From Neopestalotiopsis rosae (Eukaryota; Ascomycota; Sordariomycetes; Amphisphaeriales; Sporocadaceae), in contig JALGAS010000004.1 in assembly GCA_023078685.1 (NCBI GenBank), positions 3,906,001 through 3,970,000 of the forward strand: a DNA stretch of 64,000 nt. The letters are read 5' to 3'. Positions within the stretch are counted from its first letter, which is position 1; each line of letters begins with the position of its first letter. The translations under genes and the position numbers were made by a program. The notes under the pieces are model-generated. The model was not told the DNA's origin and ran no database searches. It saw nothing but the letters and a program-made list of their open reading frames with translations. Of the stretch, positions 1 through 12,500 are shown in pieces.

Positions 1-2619
1 CCCGGCTTTGATGGTGAAGGCTTTGGCTGAGGCCTTGCCGGGTTACCATTATGTAGACTGCCCAAAGCCATGGTAGCACTGACGCGAGCTTGATCATCGG
101 GATCTGATGTAAGCCTGGCGCGCTCCTCGGCCTCCTTTCTCGCAGCCTGCGTGGGTGCTCGAGTCTTGAGCTCGCCCGTCACACATTGAAGGTAGTAGGG
201 CATCTCCGAATTTGTCTTCAAGAAGAACAGTTTCAAGTTTCGTGCTTTGTCTTTGAGCTGAACCTGCGTACGGTCGGCAAGAATTGTGCTCATACGGCCC
301 TGTTGGCCGAACAAACTTAAGATTTGGGACCAGTGGGGGCCTTTTACCATGTCCAGTCCCATCATCAGAGCCTTCTCTTCCTCGGGACTCCAGGGCCGTC
401 TCGTTGAATGTGAGCCCTCTCTACGGGCATGAGTGCTGGATCGTGCGGCGGCAGCTTGTCTGGCTCTCTCATACAGAATTTCTGAAGAAGCATGCTGGCC
501 AGGAGGAAGCTCGACTCTGTCCGAACCTTGGGCCTGTTGTACACCGCCATTGGCTTGTTGGGAGTAAGCATAGTACTGCTGCTGCTGAGCTGGCTGCTGG
601 GCTGCTTGTTGTTGTGGCTGGTGGGATACATGTTGGCCATTTGACGTTCCATTTGTACTTTGTTGCACTGTGGTTGGGTGATATTGATTGCGTTGCATTG
701 TCTGCAAAGCCAAGTTGGTGGCACGCATGGCACTCTCGCTTGTAGACAGAACCGCTGGTGACATTTCGGTCGATCCTGAGCCCTGTGCTTGCTCGGACGC
801 ATACGAGATGAGAGCGGCGAGGTCCTCAGCCACGACATTGTTAGAGGTTCCGTTCGTTCCTACGGCTTCTGATGCGGCCTTTGCTGCCTCCGCGATAGCT
901 GCATCAATATCGAAGCTATCAAGGCCGTTAACGCCGTCAAAAAGACCAGTACTCTCAGCATCAGCAGACACGCTCGTTGGGCTTGATCCCAACTTCTCGA
1001 TGTTTCCCATATGCTTGTCCAGGTAAGTGCTGAGCTCGTCTAAGAAAGCTTCATAGGTGTATTGTTGGCTCAAAGCCACTATACTCCTTGTCAGTAACAT
1101 ACAAGGAGAGCACAATAGACATGCTACTTACAAATGCTGCTCTGATCGTGGGATTCGTTCAAAAGCATTGCCTTCCGGACCTCGGCATCGGTGAGAAACT
1201 TGGTCTCAGACTGGGCCAATGGTAGGTCGGGATGGTGCTTCTTTAGAGAATCCTCCTGTCCAGTCACGAAGAGCTCTTCAAGTATTTGGTTCCTTGGTTT
1301 AGACTGTTCGGACTCAAGCAGAGTCAAGAACATTTGTGTTTTGAGGCCAAGGTACAGGTCGGCTTCTTCAGTTGCCATTTGCTGTCCGCCAGCTACAAAT
1401 GTACTCAGAAAGCTGGTATTTAGATCAGGCCAGCCCAGCTCATTAGCGCCAAACATGCTCGCGCACGATGTAGCCAAATTAGCTATCCGGATGATCTCGC
1501 GATCTTCGGGGCTGCTAATGTCGAGTTGATCGGGATAGAGCAGTGGAAAGTCCTCCGACAGCTGTTTCCGCAAGGAATCGAAGAAAGACCTGAGCAATAC
1601 ATATTCCTTGCCGACAGTGCTATTGTCCGGGTCGTTGAGTGCAGTGATTGTATCTTCCAGTGGTTGTTCGGACAAGGCAATGAGGATATCAACAGCGACC
1701 TTGCCCAACGTTGGCAGTATATACGTCTGCCGCGTGTATTGCGCCCGGTTGCTCCATATCGTGGTCTTCTTTGGTGTAGCTTGAAGAGATGCAGACAGAT
1801 CCGGTAGTGCCAGAGGATCGTTTGTACTGTCGTGGTTCAGCAGATCCCCGTTGGTGTCCAGATCCCCGCCAGCATCTAGGCTATTGGTGATACTCGCCAT
1901 GATGCTGTTCAGGTCTAGATCATGATGTGTGTGATCCTCGTCGCCGCCAATGCCATTGACTTCATTGTGAAAGTCAGAAGCGGGATGGTCTTGTGCTACC
2001 TGGTCTGCCAGGGCAGCTTCTTGAGCTGCTTGGATCATTTTGGTAATTTCGTCCATGTCGGCAACATTATCAGGATCTATGTCGGTCATCGGTTCGGCAT
2101 CAGCAACCGGTGTCGGGTCTAGTTCTGTCGTTGGCTCTATCCCTAGATCTGGAAGGGGAAGAGGATCGGATTTGGAAAGGCTCTGGTCCTCGACGACGTC
2201 CAGCTTTTGTCGTTTCTCGTTGCTTGTCTCTGCATCTTCATTCGGAGATCGAGCGCGCTTCACGGGCGACGGAGGAGCAACTTCAGGCGAGACAGGTTCG
2301 GGCTTGATTTCCATCTTCACCTCGGGGTCTAGTAGACGAGCGAGTTAGCACTACTTTAAATGTCGATAATGAATGACCTATGGAGGGCTCTGCGCAACGG
2401 CGCCAGAAGTGAAACTCTCCATTCGTGTTTATTGTTGGAAGAGATTGCGACTTCTGTGTACATACTCTTCGGCTGTTCTGGCTCTTTGGGCTGTTCTTGC
2501 TGTTCTGGCTGCTTTGACAGTTCTGACTGCTCTGGTAGTTTTGGCTGCTCTGGCGGCTCTTGCGACGAGGCCGCCGCGGCTGCAGCTGCCGCCTCAATCG
2601 CAGCACTGAGTTCGTCCAT
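1..2619 (-). CDS. Telobox/TRFH telomere-repeat binding factor (Tbf1/Taz1-like), 3' end outside window
   Basis: Probable duplex telomere-repeat (or TTAGGG-element) binding protein acting in the nucleus. Exons read on the minus strand: 2619-2466, 2328-1132, 1078-1 and beyond; both introns have GTATGT/GTAAGT donors and TAG acceptors and keep phase. The start is the first in-frame ATG, followed by an Ala run and a Gln/Glu/Pro-rich tract. A basic [11 protein letters not shown] patch and an acidic disordered region precede a helical region (about residues 250-445) that fits the TRF-homology dimerisation domain. Near residues 675-735 lies a Myb-type telobox: [17 protein letters not shown], then [15 protein letters not shown], the signature of TRF1/TRF2, Taz1 and Tbf1. 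About 810 residues are visible; the C-terminus is missing. Whether it is the Tbf1 or Taz1 orthologue cannot be decided here. The family call is strong; the TRFH boundary is inference. Confidence 0.87.
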
Positions 2620-3801
2620 GTCGCAAACAAAGGGAAGAACAATATCCGGTCATAGAGTGACCACCGGACACTCTCACGAAGAATGCGACGGCGTCGCTAA
2701 TCGGGGGGCTGGGCTATTCGCTTGGGTGAAGGTTGATGGCGACCAAAAATTTGGGCGACATGCCGATCGCGATGCCCTGAAAACTTGCCCCGGCGATAAG
2801 ATAAGATCAGATACACAAGTTGTGGATTGAGGTGTACATCTAGCACGATTGAACCAAGATTTATCTTCTTGGATTTAAAAAATATACATGCACAATATTT
2901 GCCATTTTGTCTCAAATGTTTCCATCTATTAAAATCATGTCTTTTTCCAATTTATTTCAGCATCATTCAATGGACTGCTTTTTTGCGAAGCTTGACATTC
3001 TAGGTATCATGGGAGATTGTAAAATGCCATGCAGAGCTAAGATAAGCACATCCATATAGTGGAGCAGAGGGGTAATATCTTGGTAGTAAACTGTGCTGGC
3101 CAAGCGGGCCGTACCTGAATGTCAGACAGCACTATAGACATGCACGCCATTTGGACAAATCCCATTGGAACAAATGTCCCAACTGCGAATTATCATTAAC
3201 TATACCAAACAAGCATAAGGACTGGCCTTGACTATTTCAAAAGACTTGCACGTGAGCAGTGGACATACTTCTCAGTCAACAAATTGTAAAAAAAAAAAAG
3301 TCTGGTGAGGCTTCAAAGCAGAATTAAGATGGGGATTTTTTTTATTTCGCAATATACATTGTTGTAAGGTAGGATGCGACGCCAAGTGAAGGCATGACAT
3401 CTGCCTCGACTCGAGAACACCAACGAGAGTGTTGATCACAACACATATCCTTGGTTTCGAGGAAACAGTGCTATATAATAATCTAATTACAGTCCAGTCC
3501 ATTGGGATCAATGAATCCATCCCGTGAGTTTTTCACCCGGTCGCATGAAGCATGAAAAATGAAGGTCAGAGCTCTCAAATCCACCCCTGTAAGTCATTCG
3601 GACCTCTGAATCAAGGCCAGTCCAATCTTTTACCGCGGAACCAGTCAGTTCAGTTCATCCATGCATTCAATCCCGTGGCCTTCATCATCAATCGTCTTGT
3701 ATGGCTGTCGGTGGAGATGCTGATGTGGCTGGTTCATCGATCAGATCTTGGCCAACAGCGCCGTGAGTGGCGTTGTGATTGATGGTATCTGTCACGTACC
3801 C

Positions 3802-3972
3802 GGTAGGCTTGGCTGGTGGGCAGCACCCACGGGCATGCATTCGTGTTGAATTGTAAGCTGAGGAACAAAAGGTCAGATGGACCAGTGCCCAGCTGCAAGC
3901 AACATCTATCTACGGATGAATGGCCGGCGGCCCGGCAATGACCAGTATCAAAACCATGGTCTACCATGACTG
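3802..3972. repeat. Diverged direct repeat R1, copy a
   Basis: About 170 bp that aligns almost end to end with 5278-5453, with small indels. Shared landmarks are GGGCATGCATTCG, TTGAATTGTAAGCTG, CCCAGCTGCAAG and CCATGGTCTACCATGACTG. Many differences are transitions, with this copy carrying G or C where copy b carries A or T, especially in the first 30 bp. Confidence 0.8.
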
Positions 3973-5277
3973 TATCGCAGAACAGGGCGTGGCTGTTCTG
4001 TTGCCAGTGTGGTGATCGGTGAGATGATCAAGGTGGTGATCAGTGTTACGGACTGCTGTCAAAGTGGTTGGCATCAACCAGGGACTGACCGCCGATCTGA
4101 CGTTGACCGCCACGTCATCCGGGGAGCCATAGGTGCTTGAAAAGCCGGTACCCGGTGTCACAGTGATGAACAATCGCAGCAGGTGCGATCAGCCGTGGAC
4201 GATGGACTGGCTGACTTGTCTATTGCTGGAATTGTTCTTGTAGCATCACAATGGACGATCGTTGGGTGTGGATCAGCTGCTTGAGTTGTTCAAACTCCTT
4301 AAACTTGTGCTGTAATGTGCTTGACTACTGCCGGATCTGTTGTCGTAACTCGCCCATTGACCTTGGTTGGTTTCGTGGAAAAACAAACACCTTCTGAAAG
4401 CCCCCAGGAACAGACCTGGTTTCATTCTTGATTGACTGTGTGATGGCAGTGACCATCCCGATGGTGACCGGCCACCGGCACCACGGTAGTCCGGTCCATA
4501 GTCCCATAGATAGGCAACTGGTGAGCTCCATCCATGTGAGCTTATCAGCTTACAATCACAACACACAGCTGGTGCATACCGGCGGATTACCTGCAAGCCA
4601 AGTCATCCAGGTTCGTGACAGACTGCAGATTCGATGCTTGGAGGCCGGTGGCTATCGTCAATGGATGTAGAAGGTTTGAAGGAAGGAAACTGAAGAAGCC
4701 GGTTGCGGATGGGAGTGTAAGAAGCGGACAGTGGGTGGGTTGCAGCTAAAACCGCCAAACAGAAACGATTGAACCTTGTATCATGGAGTTCAATGGTTTT
4801 GTAGGAAGGTCCTTGGCTGGCTCGTCGAGTCTAATAGAAATGGTTTTGTTTTAGCACTAGAAATGCTCGAACTCCGACTGCATAGGACGGTGCCATCAAG
4901 CGAGACTTACACACAAGAGCCGACGTGGTTGGTGGTCATGATCGCACAAAAGAGCTTCTTGCCTTCTGAGTTCAAGAGAATAATGTTGACGTGCTGCCAG
5001 CAGAGAGAGTTCATACTTTCGTCCAGGTAAGCTTGGAGGAGCTCAGTGCATGTGTACCAAGTCGTTGCTTGAAGGTCGAGAGACAACATCTTCATGATAA
5101 GAGCGCCCGGGGATTGCGTGCCATGCACTACAGCCCTTGGGAACATGCCCCTGCCCAGACCAGGTGTACGATGTCACTAGTCGACCTCGGAGCACTGGCA
5201 TGGCATCCTCACGCTCACGCTCAGAATAGCAGCAGACAACTACTTGTTCCACAAGACTTTGACTGAAACGGCCGAGA

Positions 5278-5453
5278 AGTAGACTTGACTAGTGGGTTGC
5301 ATCCATGGGGCATGCATTCGTATTGAATTGTAAGCTGGGGAACAAAGGGATAAACCAGTTCCCAGCTGCAAGAAGCGATGTTGTTCCACGGATGGCCAGC
5401 CGAATGGTCGACCCGGCAATAACCAGTATCAGAACCATGGTCTACCATGACTG
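5278..5453. repeat. Diverged direct repeat R1, copy b
   Basis: Second copy of R1, same orientation, about 1.48 kb downstream of copy a. Relative to copy a it is enriched for C-to-T and G-to-A changes in its left part, the direction expected of repeat-induced point mutation or simple decay, though some differences are transversions or run the other way. Confidence 0.8.
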
Positions 5454-5550
5454 CTGTGGGAAGCTACTTGCCTAGTCAAGGTTGGGAAGGCATGTCGATG
5501 AAGGCTGAATCGAGTGTCGAGAGAGAGGGAAAGGGACCACGGGGAACTTC

Positions 5551-5681
5551 AATCCAAAGTAATCTGATTTTCGTAATGCAATATTTCTATGCATCACACC
5601 CAGTGCAACACCTGCAGGTATCTGTGAGGCATACCCCAGGCATGGCGATATGTGTTGCTTTGGAGGGAGAGAAAGGCCTTT
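5551..5681. repeat. Diverged direct repeat R2, copy a
   Basis: Aligns without any gap to 6912-7042 over 131 bp, roughly two-thirds identical by eye, with most differences being transitions. The core CTATGCATCAC is shared. On the minus strand both copies keep one open frame ending in the same Asp-Ala-stop. Confidence 0.75.
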
Positions 5682-6313
5682 GGATTGAGCATCCCATGAT
5701 TGCCATGACGAGAGGCCGTTTTCGACAGCATGAAAGCTGCGGAGGCGGACTCAAACGATAGGGAATAGTACAAAAATTTGCGTTCTCCGTTGTGCGTACC
5801 ATGTGCATTTTCCAAAGGCCCGACCTTTATACGGAGCCATCCCGGAAAAATACAGCATCATGTGCTTTCTTTACCGGTTGACTGTTTCTTTTGGGCTTGT
5901 CCGTGAAGAAGAGAGAAGGGATTCAGGAGAGTTGACGAGGGGTGTGTTAGCACTGTAACTGGTGGTAACACTGTGAGTGGCTGATAGAAACGCTCTAGTA
6001 TCCGACTCTAGAGCGCCCCGTGGAGTTCTGCGACCTATCCTACGGACTGTGTCTACGATTCTCTGGGGAAAATGAGTTTTCCCGGTGGTTGCTGATTCTG
6101 GGGTGACCTGTGAGGGTCACAAACCATGGGCGTCGGTCCCGGCCCGTCCTCGTGTGCTTGTCTAGCTGTCAAATTCTTCTTGTTGGGTCTTTCATGGAAG
6201 CCTCTAGAGCTCTTTGTTCGTTCTCGAGAATGTTGAAAAGGATTCGAAGGGATGGCTTGGAGAGCGAAGAGTATCCGTCCGTTGCTTGGCTCCTGCCAGT
6301 TCATAGCGACGTC

Positions 6314-6349
<36 letters not shown>

Positions 6350-6911
6350 ACCGAAGCAGAATTCGGTAAGCGTTGCTGCTATCCTGGTCATGGTCCTGGG
6401 AGTGATTCTTTGGAGTATGCTGAGGCGCTGGCTCACTGTCAAAGACACAGTGGTTGGATACGAGTGACGAGGATCATGATGATTCCAAGGTAACTGAAGA
6501 TCGTGCGAAATTTGTAGTGTTGTAAGAGTCATTTTCATGCTGTAGAGCTCCTATGCTGCATGAAGGAGTACCAGTCCTCTGGGACTGTGCAACCAACCAT
6601 ACAATGGACGTACTCATTTCATGGGTAAAGATCTGCTCGAGGAGAGAGTTTCCGCGTAGTTTTCAATGTACTTGTGGAATAATAATGTCCTGTGTCAAAT
6701 CGGATCGTCATGCCGAGCGTCTGATGCAAAGGTTGTGTTGTTGGAAATCGTGAAGGGTGCGCATAATGAGAATCGATGATGAGATGTTACATTTGATCTG
6801 GAAGTCGCTGTCGGGGAACAAACACACGAAGGTTGTCAGAAGTGCGTTTGAGAGGAAGGAGCACGGATGGGATGAGCGGGTGGGAAAAATTGGAAGGTGC
6901 GCGTTTGGTTT

Positions 6912-7042
6912 GGTTCAAAGTGATCTAATTCTTGTGATGCAGTGCTCCTATGCATCACGATCGGTGTAGCGCCCGCGGGCACCTACACGACATACTCCAG
7001 TTACGGAATTATGTGTTTCTTCAGATGTAGAGGAGGACCTTT
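6912..7042. repeat. Diverged direct repeat R2, copy b
   Basis: Second, ungapped copy of R2, offset 1361 bp from copy a. The absence of indels over 131 bp at this divergence is unusual for neutral sequence and leaves room for a constrained or coding origin. Confidence 0.75.
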
Positions 7043-7817
7043 GTACTCCAGAGAGCACCGCGCGTTCCATGGTTGTAGATGGGGTAGCCTCCCCCAGGCC
7101 ACTGAGGGATAGCCTGGAGGAGCTGTTGGTGATGTTGTAGGTGGAGGGCAAAGAAGAAGTCGAGGGGAATGGGGAAAAAAGAATGAGAGATGAGGGGTGA
7201 GGGGGACAACGTTTGTTTGTTTCAAAGAGGTTTTTGGAAAGCTCGGTCTGGGATTTTATACCAAGGCGGATTTCCGAAATGGGTCCACTTATCGCGGCCC
7301 CACCACCGGCGCCGCCTCTGCATTGTCGCGGGGACAGCCGGCAGAGTTTCGCATAGTGCTGGAACAATCCAAGATGGAACAATATCACAGCTGTCGACTG
7401 TAGCAGTCTGCTTCGTGGCTGGACATTGGTGCCTAATTACTTATTCACTGGGCTAGATAGTAAGGGTTTAGCAGGCTGCATGCCCGAGCAGGTTGTTTGT
7501 TCACTGGCGCATATCTCAACAGCCACGCATTCACCAGTTGGACCACACAGGATCAGAGGTATGCTTTCTTGGTAATTGATTTACATAAACTCATGTGACT
7601 CATTTTGTTCACCCAACTAGCTTGTCCACTTTCTGGGCAGGCTAGAGCCATAGACATTTCCTATGTCCGCATTCCAGCCAGTGGCCGCACAAACTTTCTT
7701 CATCAGCTAGAAGTTTGTAGACCGTAGCTATTTCGTTTCATATCGTCAATTGTTCCTTCCAGATTACACAATTCAATATTCCGCCCTCGAGGTATCAAAC
7801 ACTGTATCAAAGTGTGT

Positions 7818-9531
7818 CTAGAAGATGGCACCAGCCAGACGGATGGCAACAGACTTGTTCTGTGTGTAGTTTGCGAGAGCTATTCGAAAATGTTAGTCGT
7901 TGTTCAGCATCCAAAGTTACGTTTAGGTCATGCCCCCGAAGGCATGTCAGGAGGAGAAAACAGCAGTATGAACTTACCAGCTTCACCAAGCTCGCGACCA
8001 ATGCCCGACTCGTGGTAACCACCGAAGGGAGTCTGCGAGTTGAGCATGTTGTACTGGTTAACCCAGACGGTTCCAGCCTTCAAGGCGTTGCTGACACGGA
8101 TGGCGGTGTTGAGGTCGGTGGTGTGGACAGCGGCGGCGAGACCGTAGGTGGTGTTGTTACCGGCCTTGATGACCTCTTCCTCGTCCTTGAACTTGGCAAT
8201 TGTGCAGACAGGTCCGAAGATCTCCTCTTGCATGATCTTCATGTCGTGGGTGACACCAGAGAAGATGGTGGGCTGAATGAAATAGCCCTTGTCACCGTGG
8301 CGCTCACCACCGGTCTCAACCTTGGCACCGGCCTTCTTACCCTCCTCAATGTAGCCCATGATGCGGTCGTATTGCAGCTGGCTGACCTGGGGACCCTGGA
8401 AAGTCTTCTCGTCGAAGGGGTCACCAACGGCGTTGGCCTGGGCGCGCTTCTTGAAGGCCTCGAGGAACTTGTCGTAGATACCCTCCTGGACGTAGATACG
8501 AGAACCAGCACAGCAGCATTGGCCGTGGTTGTAGTAGATACCAAAGTTGACCCACGAAATAGTCTGCTCAATATCGGCGTCGTTGAAGACAATGTTGGGA
8601 GACTTGCCACCAAGTTCGAGGGTAACCTTCTTCAAGTTGGAGTCGGCAGCCGCCTTCATGATGGTACGACCGATCAGAGTCGAACCAGTGAAGGCAATCT
8701 TGTCGACGTCCATGTGCGAGGAGAGAGCAGCACCGGCGACTCTTCCGAATCCAGAGATAACGTTGACAACTCCAGGGGGGAAACCAGCCTCCTTGATGAG
8801 GTTGGCGAAGACAAGAGCGCTGAGAGGAGTTTGTTCGGCAGTCTTCATGACAATAACGTTTCCAGTAGCCAGAGCAGGGGCGATCTTCCACGAGAACATG
8901 AGCAAAGGGAAGTTCCAGGGGATAATTTGACCGCAGACACCCAGCTAATTCAAGAGTCAGTTTTGATCTTTTCGACAAGGAGGGCACAAATTCGACTTAC
9001 GGGCTCCATTCTTGTGTATGTGAAGGTGTCGGGGTTGACATCAATGGTCTTTCCGGTAATCTTGTCGGCCCAGCCACCATAGTATCTCAGGCAGGCAACA
9101 ACGGCACCAACATCTCCCTTTGCCATGGTGATAGACTTGCCATTGTCGAGGGACTCGACAGCTGCCAAGAGATCTGTGTTCTTCTCTGCAATGTCGGCCA
9201 ACTTCTGAAGAAGCTTGCCGCGCTCTGAGGGGGTAACCTTACTCCAAGGACCCTCGAAAGCCTTGCGTGCGGCGGCAACAGCGATATCTACATCCTTCTC
9301 AGTGGCCTCGGAAACGGAGCAGATGACTTCTTCTGTGGAGGGGTTGATGACCTCGAAAGTCTTCTTGTCGGCACCCTCAACCCACTCGTTGTTGATCCAA
9401 CTGAAGAACGAGTATGTCAGCTGATTGAAAAGGGAAAATAACGTGTCGAAAACATATTCATTTACTTACAGACCGGTGGGCTGCGTGTATGCGCCAGTGG
9501 CTGGCGTCTTGAGCTCGACTGACAGAGTCAT
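7818..9531 (-). CDS. aldA: NAD(P)-dependent aldehyde dehydrogenase
   Basis: Oxidises aldehydes (typically acetaldehyde from ethanol) to the carboxylic acid; cytosolic type, no presequence. Exons on the minus strand: 9531-9470, 9400-9001, 8944-7978, 7879-7818; all introns are short with GTAAGT donors, giving 496 residues, the usual length for fungal AldA/ALDH class 1/2. Visible signatures: the [13 protein letters not shown] and [10 protein letters not shown] nucleotide-binding region, FTGSTLIGR, catalytic general base Glu264 in [11 protein letters not shown], and GQCCCAGSR with the catalytic cysteine at about 298. The C-terminus ends [11 protein letters not shown]. The start at 9531 is the first ATG and gives the normal N-terminus. 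It stands alone; the nearest genes are more than 3 kb away. In Aspergillus the orthologue is carbon-source regulated, but I did not identify clear regulator sites here. Confidence 0.97.
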
Positions 9532-12500
9532 TTTGTGTGAATGTGTTTTCGGGTTATATGGGTATCAATGGGTAGGCTGAACAGTAAGATGATCCGATAC
9601 AATTCGTCGAGGAAAGTATTCGGATTCGGTCGGAGAAATAGTGGTTGTAAAAAAAAAGTGCTGATGAAAGAAGCAATGATATGGGACAGGAATATTTCGG
9701 CTGGAGGAGGGACAGCCAGGTAATAAATATTATAGAGGCGGGGTAGTAGAAAGCGAGCTATAAGTGGCCAAGGATGGAGCTGTGTCACCACTGCTTGACC
9801 AATGTGGAGAGTCTTTGCGTGAACTGGATGAACGGTCGCCACGGAGTATGCGCCTAGCGTGGTACTGGGATCGAGACACAGATAATAATATGCCGAGGAT
9901 ATCTGGTCTATACTGCAGTAGTACTTCAGACATGTCCGATCGGTACCCTTCTGGTCTACGAAAGCTCCGCGATGTACCCGGTCGCGTTCCCCCCTTCTCG
10001 TTTCAGCACCCAAACTCGACCCCCAGTGCAGCTCTCGTGGACGGCAAGGTACCAGATGTGTACGGCGACTGACGAGCGGAACTATTCCTCGAGAGTCCGG
10101 GGTGTTCTGCTAGTTGAAGGCCAAGGGATTAATGGAAGACATGATCTTGATACAATACAGCTACGATCGTCCACCTGATGCTTCATGTGCCGTGCTCTGC
10201 ATGATTCCATTGAACTGAATGTGTTTCCGAGCGGAATCGAATTGGGGATTTCAGACTACCAAACTACCAGGCTAGGTTACCTACATTGAGCCACAAATCA
10301 CGGTGAGCTCTAATCAGCACGCTGTCCAATCACGAATAGGTATAGTGCCTTTCAGCCCACCATCTATGGCGATTTGTGCATAAACCGTTCGTAATTAGAC
10401 GTTACCGATTGTAACTATTTGCTGATGCTCATCTGCCTTTTCGCCTTTACACCGTCCCCTTTCCCCGCACCCTGCATGGCGGGGCATTAGTGAGGTTAGG
10501 TTAGCTTTTGGAGCTGGCCGCCGTCGACAGGGCCAGTTGAGCCAGTCCCTTTAGGATGCATCCATCGGCAACCACCTAATAACCTAGCATGTTTACCAGG
10601 TGTTCAGTGACCTCCGTTCACCCATTCATGCACATGGCGATGCAGCATAATCCTTACCATTGATGCCTTCTCTTTCGACGTCTGCATTGCTAATTGCTTA
10701 GCGAGAAGAACCTGACAGCGTGACTGAAGATCCATAGTAAGCGCTGATTAGTCACCGCTCTCCGCTGGCCTGGGGTCTGGGGATCCCAAAAGAGCCACAT
10801 TGGGGCCGACCAGACCAGTGACAGCAAAGTACATGTAATCCTTTTGCTTAGGACCTTGCAGTGAGGCCCCTAAGAACAGTGCTCCGTAAAAAAGAGGGCC
10901 GCTATCCTTCAGTCATTCGCACAACAGCTTTTGCCAGGGCACGGAATATATTTACGGCACCTTGAAATGCTGATAGTGTACTGCTTACCCGTGGGAGGGT
11001 AGTGTACTTTTACGATTACCGAGAAAAGCTGCAAAAGCAAACATGCAAATGGCCGCTGATCGCACTCGGATGAGAAGGACTACGTCAATCTAACGAAGGG
11101 TTCAGCACACCTTAGGAGATAGCGTAGGCGATAAGGCGCAACCCCGCGATACCAACCCCAACGCTTCCCAATTAATAGTGCGGGACTAGGTCCGCACCAA
11201 CACCCTACCCCACCATGACAGCAACTCTCCCCGCCTCGAATGCCCCAAACTGAAAAGAGCGTCCCCCAAAAGCCCAAAAAGCCCAGGCAGTGCAAAAAGC
11301 AAGCAACGCCCGTGCCATTTTGGAGTTGGAACGATCTGCATTTCATGGCCAGGCTCTAAATACCATGTGTCTTGGTAAAGATAATAGGCTACTGATCATT
11401 GAATTGGTTGCATCATGCAGTCGTAGGCACATCAATTGTTTTCTGTTTCATTCATCTCCGTATCTTCCCGTCAATTGTCTATTGTGAGATGATTATAATA
11501 GCGTTGCGACAGTCGGTCCTCGGTTTAAGTCGTGTTCGGGGCATCTGGCAGCGAGCACAATTCACGGGTTTTCCGGTCAATAGCCACCGAGACTCGGCCT
11601 TTGAGAATCGAACGGGCTCGTAGAACAGGTAGGCGGTGAACTCGAGATTCCCGCTACCGAATTAATTAGTTATCCAGCGAAATGGTAAATTTGTGATTTG
11701 ATTCCATCCGTCTTTCTGTAGACCATAATCTTTGGAAATTGGATTCCCCAAGACTCCCAATAGAATCGTCCCAGATTTGCATCATACGCCCTGCAGATCC
11801 GTCGGTTCTCGCTAGCAACGTGGCTCGTTAGGCCCGCAGTGAAGTCACGAGACGTCGGCCGAATGGAGGCCAGGGCCCTTTCCTCTTTTCCTCTCCAGTA
11901 CTATGTAGGTAAGTAGGCCTCGAGTCAGTTCGAGAGCGTGGCCCATCACCGGATTGCCAGCCCTATTTCCAACCTCCAACGGCCAGCCAAGCCAACCCAG
12001 CCATAACCTGGGCGCTACCGTAAGACAGCCTCTGAGCCGGACTCCAGGGCCTAGCTTTGTGCTATATTCCACGTGGCCGACGGTATAAGCAGCGTTGGTG
12101 CGTGCATGCAAATGAGGCTGATGCTTAGCTTCCTCTACTGCCCTCCCTATTGGCAATCATCGTGCGACATGTCCCTCGTACGAGATGGTATCGTCAGCCC
12201 GGATTGATGGGAACCTTCCGCAGACCCGAAACTCAAAATTGAAGGAAAGAAGGGATCTATCTACCCTGGGGATGGACCACTTTCTGGGGATTTTGTGGGG
12301 GATGAATGAAGCTGATCCTGTCGAACCTGTTGGACCTGTCAACCATCCGCCCGTCAACTTCCTGTGAGGGTTTCAATAGTTCGGAGAGTTTGCTAATGGC
12401 CCAAGGCGTCAAGAAGTTTCTCATCGTAAGCACCTGCAGGATTTCGCCACTGTTCGCCGAGGACAATCCTCAAAGACTGTCCACAATGGAATCCATGCAA

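Larger units (their letters stand above)
2620..7817. other. Gene-poor 5.2-kb intergenic region with diverged duplications
   Basis: No open frame here has family motifs or convincing fungal splice structure. The stretch holds two pairs of diverged direct repeats (listed separately), an A-rich tract near 3288-3300, and scattered short frames on both strands that contradict each other. The right end is the 3' flank of the aldehyde dehydrogenase gene. It may contain non-coding RNA or very diverged small genes, which the sequence alone cannot settle. Confidence 0.6.

Noticed and set aside
6053..6538. 161-codon minus frame and overlapping plus frames at 6110-6467
   Set aside because: Opposing frames of similar length, no motif, no splice structure; cannot be told from chance.
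7814..9082. Plus-strand open frame of 422 codons across aldA
   Set aside because: It is antisense to a complete, well-spliced aldehyde dehydrogenase. Codon bias of the sense strand keeps this frame open; the product has no family features.
9528..10013. 161-codon minus frame upstream of aldA
   Set aside because: Lies in the promoter/leader, contains the TATA-like sequence, and shows no motif.
10490..10505. GTTAGGTTAG as telomere-like repeat
   Set aside because: Only two imperfect units, far from any chromosome end signal.
11590..11630. B-box-like GTTCGATTC on the minus strand
   Set aside because: No A box at proper spacing and no cloverleaf pairing, so not a tRNA.
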